DNA from: Sipunculus nudus
Lineage: Eukaryota > Annelida > Sipuncula > Golfingiida > Sipunculidae
NCBI GenBank assembly: GCA_026874595.1
Contig: CM049310.1
Location: forward strand, 55,433,058 to 55,497,057
DNA length: 64,000 bases
Direction of reading: 5' to 3'
Shown here: piece after piece, positions 46,137-56,517 of the stretch
Position numbering within the stretch: the first letter of the stretch is position 1
How the letters are laid out: every line of letters starts with the position of its first letter
Position numbers and translations under genes: made by a program
Notes under the pieces: model-generated
Databases searched by the model: none
Told to the model about the DNA's origin: nothing
The model's input: the letters and a program-made list of their open reading frames with translations, nothing else

Positions 46137-46313
46137 CAGTGGAACCCCAAAATTACGACCACCTTAAGGGACTGACCAAAGAGTTGTAATTTGGGGGTGG
46201 TCGTATTTGTGAAACTGTAAGTTACGTGAATCGTATATACGGGACCTAGAAAAGTGGTCGTAATTGTGGGGGAGGTCGTAATTGCGGGGTGGTCGCAAGG
46301 TTGGGTTCCACTG
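46137..46313. mobile_element. 177-bp MITE of pogo/Tc1-mariner type
   Basis: CAGTGGAACCC at the left end and GGGTTCCACTG at the right end are inverted repeats flanked by TA on both sides (46135-46136 and 46314-46315). The interior consists of variants of the phrase GGTCGTAATT in both orientations and has no ORF. TA target duplication and CAGTGGAACC ends are typical of pogo-like nonautonomous elements. Confidence 0.8.
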
Positions 46314-46899
46314 TATTACACTAACATAATTTATTAAATATTTTAAAATGTACCAAACTGAAAGAGCCGACATAATGATAACAAACTGAAAAGAAGAGAC
46401 GTTAAAAATCATAATTGTTGTATGATTAGCCCCGTCTTTATATTTGTAACAAGAATTGAGTATATTATGCAAACAAAACAGACTAAATATATTTAAACGA
46501 TTGAAGAGCCAGCTTTGACAGAAATTAACCCCATAAATGTCAGAGTTAACAGAAATATGTCTCTCCATTTAAACCACAAAAACGATTGCTTGCTTTATTG
46601 TAAAAGAAAACCTTTTCACGTAAAAAGTTGTCATATATATCATTTAATATCCAGAGCAAGGCAACATGTTTGTGCCGAAATATATATTTTGAGAAAATGA
46701 TACATAAAAACTAACAAAAGACGTGTGATATAGAGAAAATCATATTTTCTGAACAGTTACACCTTCTAACATAGTTATTTTAGGCGGAATACCATTTGAC
46801 ATTTGACCTAAAAAGTTGACCAATAAACCTTGCGCCGAGTTGAAAAATGCAGAAATCCGTTTTCTTGCTTTGTCTATATAATGGTTGTCAGAAATAAGC

Positions 46900-47001
46900 A
46901 AAAGACCCCCGCCCGACCCTCACAGTGTACGCCCCAATAGACCCCGACCCTCACAGTGTACGCGCCAAAAGACCACCACCCGACCCTCACAGTAAACGCG
47001 C
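46900..47001 (+). repeat. ~35-bp minisatellite, three copies
   Basis: CGACCCTCACAGTGTACGC followed by CCAAAAGACC-type spacers occurs three times. It follows GGTTGTCAGAAATAAGCA, a phrase also present in unit I (37310-37327) without any repeat after it. Confidence 0.85.
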
Positions 47002-47609
47002 AGGGACACCTATGATCTGGTAGTTCCCGCCCGACTAAGGTTAACTGTACTTATTTTTGCATATGAAAACACGCTAAGAGTCGATTAAATTATGGCAGTA
47101 CTAAATAGTTGGTTCTGCATTGAAGTGTTTGTTGAAGTACGCGCCGTCTGAGTTTTCTTTGTTTTTGATATTTGACTTTAATTATTATGAAGGACCTCTA
47201 AAATTCCGAAACACATTCTGTTTTCAAGAGTATACAGAATTCACAGGTAGGTGTGCAAGTCTTTATATAGCTCTGACACCGCCCAGAGCGGTGATGGATG
47301 TTTCGCACGACTGGCTTCTTATCTTCTTACTGCCATGCGTACTCACCCAAAAATTAAATTCCATTTAACCGGACTGAGAGTGGAGTCAGTCACTCTAGCC
47401 AGATCAATCATTCTCATATTGGAGTAGAAAAAACCTAGGCAAGTAATTATGCTGAAATTATATTGACTTACCAATAAATAAAAAAATATAATGGAACTTA
47501 AATTATAACGATTCATTATTTTCTACTTCTGCAAAGAAAAACTGCAATTCTGCCATTGCTGAGGTATGGCAAGGGAAGCCTCCCCGATATACCCACAGTG
47601 AGCCATGTA

Positions 47610-47975
47610 ATAGGGTGACCTCTGGCGGAGACAGGATGAATGATTGATGAGCGTGACCGGGTGGCCTGATGGACTGATGGCGAACCTTACGGTCCTCTGT
47701 GGACGTCGAGGCTACAACATTACTCATCGTGACACGCTTGTACGGTATATCAGACACCAGGCTGGATTAATGCCCGGTTCTGCTGTCCCAAAGCTAATAG
47801 TACACTTCCAAAACCTTAAGCCAGGTGAAAATTTTTTACTCACCTTACACGGCAGATAGATACAGACCAAGTGGGTTCATCTGTTACATCGAGCGCGTCC
47901 GTTAACGTGTAAACAATTCAAGCATTGACCAGTGTGGTCTAGGTGGCATCCTGGGGAAAAACAGATAAGGTATAG
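47610..47975 (+). repeat. Beta module, unit II
   Basis: GGGTGACCTCTGGCGGAGA, GATGGCGAACCTTACGGTCC, ATATCAGACACCAGGC and CGGTTCTGCTGTC are shared in order with 58798-59170; a shorter relative lies at 38355-38640. In unit II a 71-codon frame (47644-47859) reads GRRGYNITHRDTLVRYIRHQ. The same frame in unit IV reads GRRGYSINHRDMQAQYIRHQ but has stops on both sides. Confidence 0.65.
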
Positions 47976-48399
47976 GAATCCCTTTATAAAATCATGTTAC
48001 AACGGAAGGACGGAATCATGGCACATGAAGGGCTTTAGATATATTGAACGTGTAGTTATATAGCACCTGAAAATGGTCCGTTGGGTTAGGATTAAGCAAA
48101 ACCATATTGTGGTTGCAGCGTAAGGCAGGAAGTTTGGTTATGACTCTTTAAATATACAAGGAAAACATGATAAAGATCATCAAAGAAATAAACGGATACA
48201 GGAACTGCAGCATACACAAAGTGTCAATTTCCGAGAATTTATTTGCGACAGGATAATTTCTTTATAATAAATCAATAAGAAATTGAAATAAGAATTTTTT
48301 GTTAAGAAAAAGTGATATTGGGATGTTAGGATAATGGAAATAAAATACGGAGGTTCACAATGTATGTTTGCTTATAATGCATTTAAACCCGCTACGCGG

Positions 48400-49556
48400 C
48401 CACGCAAAGCAAGCCCCCCTCCGTTCAAAATTCTTGTATCCGCTCTTGGTTCAAATGCTTATCAAAATTGGAATCGGTTTGCTATAGGCGTGCTTATCCA
48501 GTCTTCGTCGCTTCCTTAATCATCTGAAGACATTTTTTTAAAAGTATTGTCACGAATAAAGACCGATTCTGATATAAATTGTATTCACTAAGAAGAGGAC
48601 AGGGGTTTGAATAATGATGAATGTTTCCGTGTGCAAGCAACGCTCATCTTTAACGTTCCAGATGAAGAAGAATTGAAGAAATGTTATGCATAATGAAATC
48701 TCGGAATGACTGTCGAAATGAAAGCGGAGAGTGCCTCAATAAGGCACGTTTAATTTGACACAGTTGTCTAATGGTATTTGTATATATTTGATTTTTCTAT
48801 TAGGTGTTTCTTCAATTACCTTTCCCCGCTTCATCCATACTGGTGTACACAGCCGATAATATTAACATTAGGATTCGAATACATGTATTTCTACAAATGA
48901 ATGCGTAAATTCCACATCTATGATAATTGCTGTCATTCATTGTACTTCGCACAACTGGGCTGTCAATTAGAGGGTTAAAACAGCGACAGAACTTCGCTTA
49001 TTTCATTCCATTCCAGGACAGCTGTATCTTAAGTATCTTTTCGTAAAATATCCAGATATCAATTTTGAATACATGAGAAAACAATAACTAGCAATTCTTC
49101 TTTTACTGCATTAAAATAAAGTGAACATCTGTTTCAGAACGAAGAGCTTTGAGAGAGGACCGTCTCTTGTTAACTGTGTGACTACTTTTAGAGGAAAAGA
49201 TATCTTTCATTCTCAGAAAATTGACCAAGAGATTGCCTGATATCGTCTGAACAGGTAAGCGAAATGAACCTCTGATCTGGGACAACAATGGCTTTTATAA
49301 GGCAGAGTGAATGAACATTTCACTCTTCAAGTGATAATCTGACTAATTGAATTTCTTGAATGGAATTGCTGGATTGGGAATTTCAAATATCTCTGCCCCC
49401 CTGATCTAGGTCTGCCCTGAGGAACAGTTCAGATATGATCTCTTGAAACAATAATGGCCTGCCCGTGAGGGTGAAAGACACCGTCGTATATTAACGTATT
49501 AGTTACAGTTCGGCTGTTTCTAACAGAAAAAGCTTCCATAAGCTGACTTGAAAACA
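48400..49556 (+). repeat. Segmental repeat unit III, truncated by the gypsy insertion
   Basis: A kappa segment at 48640-48980 (AATGAAAGCGGA, CTGTCATTC) leads into epsilon at 49115-49520, the same order as at 62150-63010. Homology to the epsilon flank stops at 49556 (GACTTGAAAACAATGC, compare GACTTGGGTACAATGC at 63059), where gypsy sequence begins. Confidence 0.55.
49115..49520. repeat. Epsilon module, unit III
   Basis: GTCTGAACAGGTAAGCGAA, TTCTTGAATGGAATTGCTGG, CCTGAGGAACAGTTCAGAT and ATGGCCTGCCCGTGAGGG match the other copies. On the minus strand the related reading frames are interrupted. Confidence 0.75.
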
Positions 49557-50340
49557 ATGCGCAGGACAGGCCGTCGGTTTGAAGAATACATTTTAGACCT
49601 TAGACTTAGGGACGACAGTTTGAGAGAAAAGTTCTTTAAGGAGGACTATGGCAAACTTACATTTGAAAAGGCAGTTGAAATTTGTTCAGTTTATCAGTCA
49701 GCTCGCAGACTGATGGCAGCATGCCGTGAGACGGAAGACGGAAGAAACCCCTGGTGCAAAAAGTAAGTCAAGTAAACCATCGCAGAAATTTCAACAGGAG
49801 GACCTATCCTAGATATTGTGGTACTAAAAGTGTGACACCTAGTTTCAGTGCTAAGCCAAGCTTCAGTAAACAAGCTTGTGATGTTAACATATTCAAGGAA
49901 TGTGCCTTTCGTGGGAAAAAAACATGTATGGGGACGTGATAAATGCTCTGCTTACGGGAAAATTTGCAGTAAGTGCAAAGGTAGAAATCATTTTGCAATT
50001 AAGTGCCAGTTCAGCAAGCCCCGTCCATCCAATGTGTATAATTTACAACAACAAAGTGAATCAGACTCAGAATCTGAACCTGAACATGTCATGTTAGTGC
50101 AGCATCCACAGGCTAACAGTAAACAAGCCAAGGTTGAAATGGTGCTAGTCTACAGTGGTAGAAAAGTTAAACTACAGATAGACACTGGAGCCAGTGTAAA
50201 TGTCTTGCCAAAATCATTAGTGCCGAATATTGCCATAGAACCAACTACCACCATTCTCAAAACATGGGATGCATCTGGAGTTAAACCAGTGGGAAAATGT
50301 CGCCTGATTGTGAGAAATCTGAAAACTAGAAAAAATATGA
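49557..50340 (+). pseudogene. Gypsy gag end, zinc knuckle and protease (frameshifted)
   Basis: A gag-like segment (RRFEEYILDLRLR, FEKAVEICS) runs to about 49765. The frame then shifts near 49760 and again near 49915. The CCHC knuckle follows as CSKCKGRNHFAIKC, and the aspartic protease has its catalytic LQIDTGASVNVLP near 50175-50215. The frame shifts again near 50340 into the reverse transcriptase. Gag begins without a start codon because the element is truncated. Confidence 0.88.
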
Positions 50341-51415
50341 TGTTGAATTTGTCATTGTAAAAGAAAACTTGTGCCCTATATTGAGCAAACAGGCCAGTGA
50401 AAAAATGCAACTGCTAACCTTCAATTATGCGAACATTCACTCAGTGAGCGACAAAACACATGATGTTATGTCAGAATATGAAGATGTATTTGCACAGGAA
50501 GTTGGCACCTTGCCAGGAAATGTGCATCTAACAGTTGATAGTTCAGTGCACCCAGTTGCTGTAGCTTCGTGCAGGGTACCAGTTAGTATTAAGCAGAAAG
50601 TTGAACAGAAACTTCAGGAATTAGAGAAACAAGGCATTATAATGAAAGTTGATGAGCCTACAGAATGGGTATCAAGATTGGTGGCCAGTGTCAAGAAAGA
50701 CAACAGAATCAGAATTTGCATAGACCCACTTGTGTAAAACCAAGCCCTAAAGAGAGAAATGCACCCACTTCCAATCATTGATGACATTCTTCCAAAATTA
50801 GGGAGAGCTCGTGTGTTCACAAAACTTTGGCACTGTATTTTAGATGAACGGTCCAGCTTTCTTACCTGTTTTCAAACTCCTGTCGGTCGATACAGGTGGG
50901 CAAGATTACCCTTTGGTCTGAGTGTTTCGAGTGAAATATTTAAAAAAACGGCTACACCAAGCGCTGGATGGACTCAGCAATTGCATTTGTGTGGCTGATG
51001 ATGTGCTAATCTATGGTATTGGTGACACTGATTCAGAGGCCAGGCGAGATCATGACCACAACCTCAGAAACCTGCTAGAAAGATGTAGACAGCAGGGAAT
51101 CAGACTGAACAGTGATAAAACTGTGCTCAGACAGAGTGAAGTGACATTTCTTGGACACAAGATAGGTAAAGATGGACTGAAAGCAGACCCAGCAAAGATA
51201 GAATCCATCATTGCATTGCCAACACCTACCAATGTCACAGAAATACAGTGTTTGACAGGAATGGTCAACTTCTTAGCAAGGTTCCTGCCAAAGTTATCAA
51301 ATGTTCTTGAACCAATCAGACTACTGACAAGGAAAGATGTTACTTGGTCAGTGAACAAGAACAGGCCTTCAATGAAATCAAGCGTCTTGTGACAAGCTCA
51401 CCCATATTATCATAC
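50341..51415 (+). pseudogene. Gypsy reverse transcriptase (disrupted)
   Basis: Fingers and palm are recognisable: KQGIIMKVDEPTEWVS, RIRICID, then PLPIIDDILPKLG, FQTPVGRYRWARLPFGLS, and the catalytic VADDVLIYG near 50994-51020, followed by VTFLGHKIGKDG. Breaks: an in-frame stop at 50735-50737, frameshifts near 50943 and 51349, and a small in-frame gap in FTKLWHCILD, where the family normally carries the first catalytic aspartate. The reverse transcriptase cannot be functional. Confidence 0.9.
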
Positions 51416-52035
51416 AATTTTCAGGGACAAAAATCCTAGGAGAAAAATGTTGAGGCCATAAATTCTGGGACACTGGTCATGTGACCAAAACAAGGGGCCA
51501 CCAGAACTAATTGCTCTGATATTGCATCAGGCTCCAACAGCCCTTGCTACTGATTTCATCAGTTTGTAACAGATCAGCATATTGCACCACCCTGTGCAAG
51601 AGTTAGAGACCTTATAAACCCCCGGTCTGGATAGCAGGCGGGGGAAATTATACTGAGAATCTGCCAACGCCAGGTACGACAGCAAGGACAATACTGGCAA
51701 TAGAGATCATGAGATGCTGATGCTGCACCATAGGGGTGAGGGGGCTGATGGCTGAAGTAACCTGGTGATAATATATGTTAAGAATAGAGAATAAGAAGAA
51801 CCTGTACTATGTCACATTGAAGCCTACTGGTAAGCTAGAACTACTGGATTGTATCACTGGAGAATAATTAATATAGTAATTTGTGAACCTGGATATATCT
51901 ATATATATATACTGTGTATATATATATATGTGTGTCAGATGGGGAATAAAGACGAGATATTCCCCTTTGGAGGACTACATTATATTTATATGGGACACAC
52001 TGAGCACAAACAGCTCATACGAGCTGCCACGACAC
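51416..52035 (+). mobile_element. ~620-bp foreign insertion inside gypsy pol (possible solo LTR)
   Basis: The gypsy frame stops at CCCATATTATCATAC (51401-51415) and resumes at TATGATCAG (52036). The inserted DNA has no protein similarity that I recognise. An AATAAA at 51945-51950 lies about 85 bp before the right end, and a TGTTGAGG at 51448 could be an LTR start. No clean target duplication was found, so solo LTR is only a guess. Confidence 0.55.
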
Positions 52036-52563
52036 TATGATCAGTTTAAGCCACTTGTTATCCAGTGTGACGCTAGCCAGTCTGGAATAGGGAGTGTTCT
52101 GTTGCAAGATGGAAGACCCATTCCATATACCAGTCGAGCTATGACGGACACTGAAAAGCGTTATGCGCAAATTGAAAAGAAAATGTTGGCAATCGTATTC
52201 TCATTGACCAAATTCCATCAGTACATTTTTGGAAGGACCACAAAGATATATTCTGACCACAAGCCATTGCAGTCAATAGAAAAGCTCTGTGCCTAGCACC
52301 CAAGAGAATTCAGGGGATGATGTTGTCCATACAACAGTATGATGTAGACATACAGTACATGCCAGGAAAGGAAATGTACATTGCAGACTTTCTGTCCAGA
52401 TCATATTTACCAACTACTGAAGGCGCTGAAAGTTTTGAATATATCAGCAGTGTATCTCAGCTTCCAGTCAGAAAAGAAAGACTTAAGAGAATACAGGAGG
52501 CCACAGACTCTGATCAGGTCCTACAGAAATTAAGAGAGATTATAGGGTCAGGTTGGCCATCAT
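52036..52563 (+). pseudogene. Gypsy RNase H and connection region (frameshifted)
   Basis: LVIQCDASQSGIGSVLLQ, PIPYTSRAMTDTEKRYAQIE and KIYSDHKPLQSI show the RNase H catalytic Asp and Glu residues. After a frameshift near 52290 the chain continues MMLSIQQYDVDIQYMPG and ADFLSRS. A further break near 52560 separates it from integrase. Confidence 0.9.
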
Positions 52564-53460
52564 GATCAGAAGAGTGACTGGCCTTGTGAAGTGCACCCTT
52601 ACTACAATTTCCGAGATGAAATGACCTTGCAGGATGGACTTGTATTTAAAGGCAGTAGAGTTGTCATTCCATTCAGCATGAGAAAAGAAATCAGAGAAGC
52701 GCTGCACTCAACGCATACAGGCCTAGAAGGATGTCTCAGACGTGCACGTGACTGTTTATTGGCCTTGCATGAATAGTGATTTGAAAGAATACATAAGTCA
52801 GTGTGATGTATGTAATACATACAACAACAAACAACAAAAAGAGACTTTGATATCACATGAGGTGGCAGATAGACCCTGGGAGAGAGATGGAGTGGACCTA
52901 TTTTAACTCAAGGGAGATGATTACATGATTACTGTTGACTATTACAGTGGATTCTGGGAAGCAGACAAGCTGACCTCGACAACAAGCAACATGGTCATAT
53001 CAAAGCTGAAATCTCATTTTGCCAGGTATGGTATACCTTCAATATTAATTAGTGATAATGGACCACAATTTATCAGTAATGAATTCTCCATCTTCACAGG
53101 AAATTGGGACATAGAACATAGAACTAGCAGTCCTGGACGTCCACAAGGCAACGGGATGGCCGAAGCCGCGGTGAAAATGGCTAAACGCATTATTGGTCGG
53201 GCTATTGAAAGCCGACAAGATCCTTACCTTGCAATCCTGGAATACAGAAATGTTCCGACACAAGATGCAGGCATCAGTCCAGCACAGAGAATGTTTGGTC
53301 GCATGACAAGAAAACTTGTACCAGTGAAAACAGATCAACTTAAAGCACCTGAGAGCAGTGTTCAGAAAACCAACAACTTCGTAATCTTAGGAAGGAATGG
53401 TATTACAACCAAAGAGCAAAGGACCTTGACCCCCTCAGTGAAGGTCAAACAGTGCGTATG
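52564..53460 (+). pseudogene. Gypsy integrase (disrupted)
   Basis: The zinc-binding part is visible as REALHSTHTG, then (after a one-base break near 52757) ISQCDVCN. The core follows with TVDYYSGFWE, ISDNGPQF and GNGMAEAAVK, giving the D, D and E catalytic residues. A stop sits at about 52903-52905 before the core, and a frameshift lies near 53390. DDE residues are retained but the protein is not continuous. Confidence 0.9.
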
Positions 53461-53766
53461 AGACCAATGACTTTGGGTAATGACATATGGAGAAAAGCTG
53501 TGGTTACAAAACGATTTGATGAGAGATCATATGAAGTTCAGTGCAATGGAGCAACATACAGGAGAAACAGACAAGATCTTAAACTTACAAACGAAAATCA
53601 GGATCCAGGAAAGGAACAGACAGAAACACAACAGTTAACAATGCAACCAACAGAAAATACAACAGAGACTTCAAGCACAGACATTGCACATGAGGACAAA
53701 ACATTAAGACGATCCACACGTGAAAGGAAAGCACCATCATATCTTAAAGATTATGTACAAAGCTAA
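53452..53766 (+). pseudogene. C-terminal region of gypsy pol
   Basis: The frame continues from integrase after a shift: WRKAVVTKRFDERSYEV, then ATYRRNRQDLK, a polar T/Q/E-rich stretch, and RRSTRERKAPSYLKDYV before the stop. This type of basic tail follows integrase in this gypsy group. Confidence 0.75.
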
Positions 53767-54165
53767 AGTGACATCAGGCCAGAATAATGCCGTCTTGTGA
53801 TAGGGCAGTCTACCCTGTGACTAACAGACAGATGTCGCTTCATTTTGTTCACTTATGTGCTTACGACATATTTACTTTAAAGTTTGTCATGATTCTGTTA
53901 AATATTATATGTACGAGCGGTATTACTTAAGTGTTATTGCGATACTTGATAAATCATCACTCATGACTATTTCTAAGCATGAGATTGTACTTACCTTAAC
54001 TTGCTAAGCTTATAATATGCATGTGGTGAAAACAAATAACAAACACCAAACTTGAGTATTAACAGTTTAATTCCAAGATATTGTCACATGATGTAACTGT
54101 GTCAACTTATAAGTCCTTATTCTGTCTTATGATGAATATCTTTAACAGTGTAAAAGGTAAACCTT

Positions 54166-54181
54166 TCTAAAGAAGGAGGGA
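54166..54181 (+). other. Polypurine tract of the gypsy element
   Basis: AAAGAAGGAGGGA immediately precedes the LTR-like TGTAACAATAC, the expected position for the plus-strand primer. Confidence 0.75.
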
Positions 54182-54598
54182 TGTAACAATACTGGTTGTT
54201 AACTTAATTATTAATGATCCCTCCCCCAGGCGCAATATGTTTACTGGGTTGTCCCTGAGGCAGCGCCCCCTTCTGGAGATAAGTCGCATTAAATATGGTT
54301 TCTTGTTAACACGTGAATTCGTCTTTGTGTGCTTGCGTGGACGCTATATTGTGTGTGAAGAACCACTTGAAACATGGTGTTTGCATTGCTTTCCTGAGTT
54401 ACATATTGTTGCCTTGTAGTTCCATTGCTTTCACTGAGTTACACATTGTTGCCTTCTATTTGCTTTGCTTTCCCGAGTTAAACATTGTTGCCTTGTGTTT
54501 GCGTTGCTTTCCTGCGTTACACATTGTTGCCTTGTGTTTCCATTACTTTAACATAAAATACAATGTGACGGGTGTATAAGTGCTTCCTATGTATGACA
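54182..54598 (+). repeat. 3' LTR of the gypsy element
   Basis: The 417-bp segment starts TGTAACAATAC and ends TATGACA, the usual TG...CA form. It contains four tandem repeats of about 40 bp (54385-54541). Homology to the segmental repeat (delta flank, GCAGCCAAGTGTTTTCTAATT) begins about 28 bp beyond its end. Confidence 0.75.
54385..54541 (+). repeat. ~40-bp tandem repeat inside the LTR, four copies
   Basis: Four units of the form TTGCTTTCCTGAGTTACACA followed by TTGTTGCCTTGTGTTT occur in a row, each with a few changes. Confidence 0.85.
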
Positions 54599-55189
54599 GT
54601 GACCAGGCTTGTGTGAGCTCATTTGCAGCCAAGTGTTTTCTAATTCATATTAGAATGGAACTTTAATGATATGTATCTTCGAATCGTTTTATCTGACAGA
54701 ATTCTGTATTTACCCCAAGACGGGTGAAATGTTCTTATATAGCAAATGTGAAACAAATAAAAACGAACTTAAAGCCTGACAAACTATCTCTGCATCAATA
54801 AATGTTATAACTGTTTATCTTTTTATGGTGTATATGTGTTCTTGCTTTTTCCTGGTCACTTATTGCCATAGTCTGACTGAATTTTCACACAGAACGTGTT
54901 GACTAATATTTTTATATAAGAATAATATTTGATGAAATCAAAATATAAAAAATGTTTTATCTTAATGTCTTAACTGGTTTTGTAAGCGAAGTACAAATTA
55001 TCCAAACGTAAACTTATCTTCATGTTTAAATCCCAGGGCCTGTTTTGTCTAGCTTTCTCTCATATATATCTTTTCTGGACACTTGATTTTTATCAAATCT
55101 AATGGTATGATCGATAAAAGTTGTTTTTACAAATCCATAAATCTTAATAAGATAAATCAAATATTTTTTAGGGATGTTAAAGACATCTG

Positions 55190-55560
55190 AGAGGGCCATT
55201 TCGGGTTCATCACATCAACACTTTTTTTCAGCTCGGGGCGCCTCCCAGATGCGATGATACAACTTGGGCTGAGATCGTCTGAGTAGGTAAGCGAGGTCTC
55301 CGATCTCGGCCAAACGTGGCTCTAAAAAAGCAAAGTAAATTGAACATTTACTCTTCAATTATGAAACTGGCTAATTGAATTTCTTGAATGGGATTGATGG
55401 ATTTGCTGATATTACTGCGAATGTATTTTAAATAACGGCGCGCTCTATAGATTGGAGTCTCTTTCGGAAGGAGAGTGTAATTGTGATCTAGTGTAACGGT
55501 GATGGCCTGTCTGTGAAGGTTACAGACATCGTCATATTTTAAAGTATAGAGGAACAGTTA
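55190..55560. repeat. Epsilon module, unit IV
   Basis: GAGATCGTCTGAGTAGGTAA, TCTCCGATCTCGGCCAAACG, AACGGCGCGC and GATGGCCTGTCTGTGAAGG match the unit I copy closely in order. Confidence 0.75.
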
Positions 55561-56310
55561 TATTATATGGAGTGATTATAAAAACCAGCTGTCCTGGATA
55601 GACATGGGATAAGAAGATTAATCATAACATGTCTGAATTCCTTTCCATTTTGTAAATTATTTTGGAAATGAAGCAATTAAATACGTATAAGAGTGCCAGA
55701 ATGAAAATATTGTGTTACAAGATGTACGGGACTTGTGCAAGCCGACTTGGAAACACTGCCTAGGATATATTTAACCGAGAGTTTTCCACATTTCCATTCG
55801 TTGATAATTTTAAAAATTACACCAGTATAACAAGTAAAAATATGAAATTCATGTACATGACCATATAAATTAAGTGAGAGCTGAAATAATCTAGTTTGAA
55901 ATTTTTTACTGTGATCGGTGTTCGCAGTGTTGTTACCTTGTCGGTTTAGTTCATTGTAATTTGGATTTGAAAGAGGTATCTGACACCCTCATATAACCAT
56001 TTGAACGCCTGGCTACATTTTATTGCCTTCCCTGCATTAAAAGGCTAATAATTAAAGCCTTGAGTTGAGAATATTTTAATATTTAATTTAAAAATAGATC
56101 GGCCGAGAATTTGATGAGAGAATTAGGTAAAAAGAAACCATGTGCTTTTGGCAGGAAAATGGACTTGCGTTATATGAATGACACGGTAAACCAGATGGCA
56201 CAGAATGGTACAGAACGTCTCCTAAACATGGCAGTACCATGCAATATGATGCTAAATCTTGGTTTTAAGGTTGAGCTCAGAGACGATAATCTTTTACTGA
56301 AACTAATTTT

Positions 56311-56517
56311 ATGCCAATATATCTAAAAAAGCGGAAGTCCTTTGACAAGATCGCACTAAGGTCTGTCAGTAAAGTTATTAACTCTTGTGGTTTTCCCTAT
56401 CTAGCATGTCCTTATTACCTGACATTTCCAATAATAATTAATGTCCTTTACGAAATGGGCGCTATGACCGCTTTACTTGCTACACATGTATGTGTTTTAG
56501 GTGTTTTCCTCTCATAA
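56311..56517 (+). other. Small frame in theta module, unit IV (candidate, unproven)
   Basis: Sixty-eight codons beginning MPIYLKKRKSFDK and including CGFPYLACPYYLTFP. It is the paralogue of 36889-37074 and keeps the same frame. No splice site, promoter or family supports expression. Confidence 0.2.

Larger units (their letters stand above)
39230..48400 (+). repeat. Segmental repeat unit II (with insertions)
   Basis: Modules seen: delta 39290-39430 (GTAAGCAGTACTCATTCA, AGCCTGGAATGACTGTC), lambda 40030-40200, epsilon 40470-40700, zeta about 40720, a second epsilon 44430-44680, mu 45470-45590, theta 45725-45930, iota 46320-46620 (TTAGCCCCGTCTTTATATTTG), alpha 47280-47450, beta 47610-47975 and gamma 48000-48340. 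Interruptions: the tandem repeat at 41030-42560, a dispersed repeat end at 43190-43340, a MITE at 46137-46313 and a minisatellite at 46900-47001. Confidence 0.6.
49557..54598 (+). mobile_element. Ty3/gypsy LTR retrotransposon, 5'-truncated and degenerate
   Basis: In order: gag with a CCHC knuckle, aspartic protease, reverse transcriptase, RNase H, integrase, a short C-terminal region, a polypurine tract and a 3' LTR. The 5' LTR and start of gag are missing. At least eight frameshifts or stops, one deletion and a foreign insertion of about 620 bp break pol. The layout and wording resemble the K02A2.6-like (Mag-related) animal gypsy group. Left flank is epsilon of unit III and right flank is delta of unit IV, so the insertion or a later deletion removed the rest of unit III. 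Confidence 0.93.

Noticed and set aside
47503-47757. Minus-strand frames with GHAHQS...SPPEVTLLH in units II and IV
   Set aside because: The shared peptide is the reverse reading of the beta module; the rest of each frame differs entirely, so DNA similarity is sufficient.
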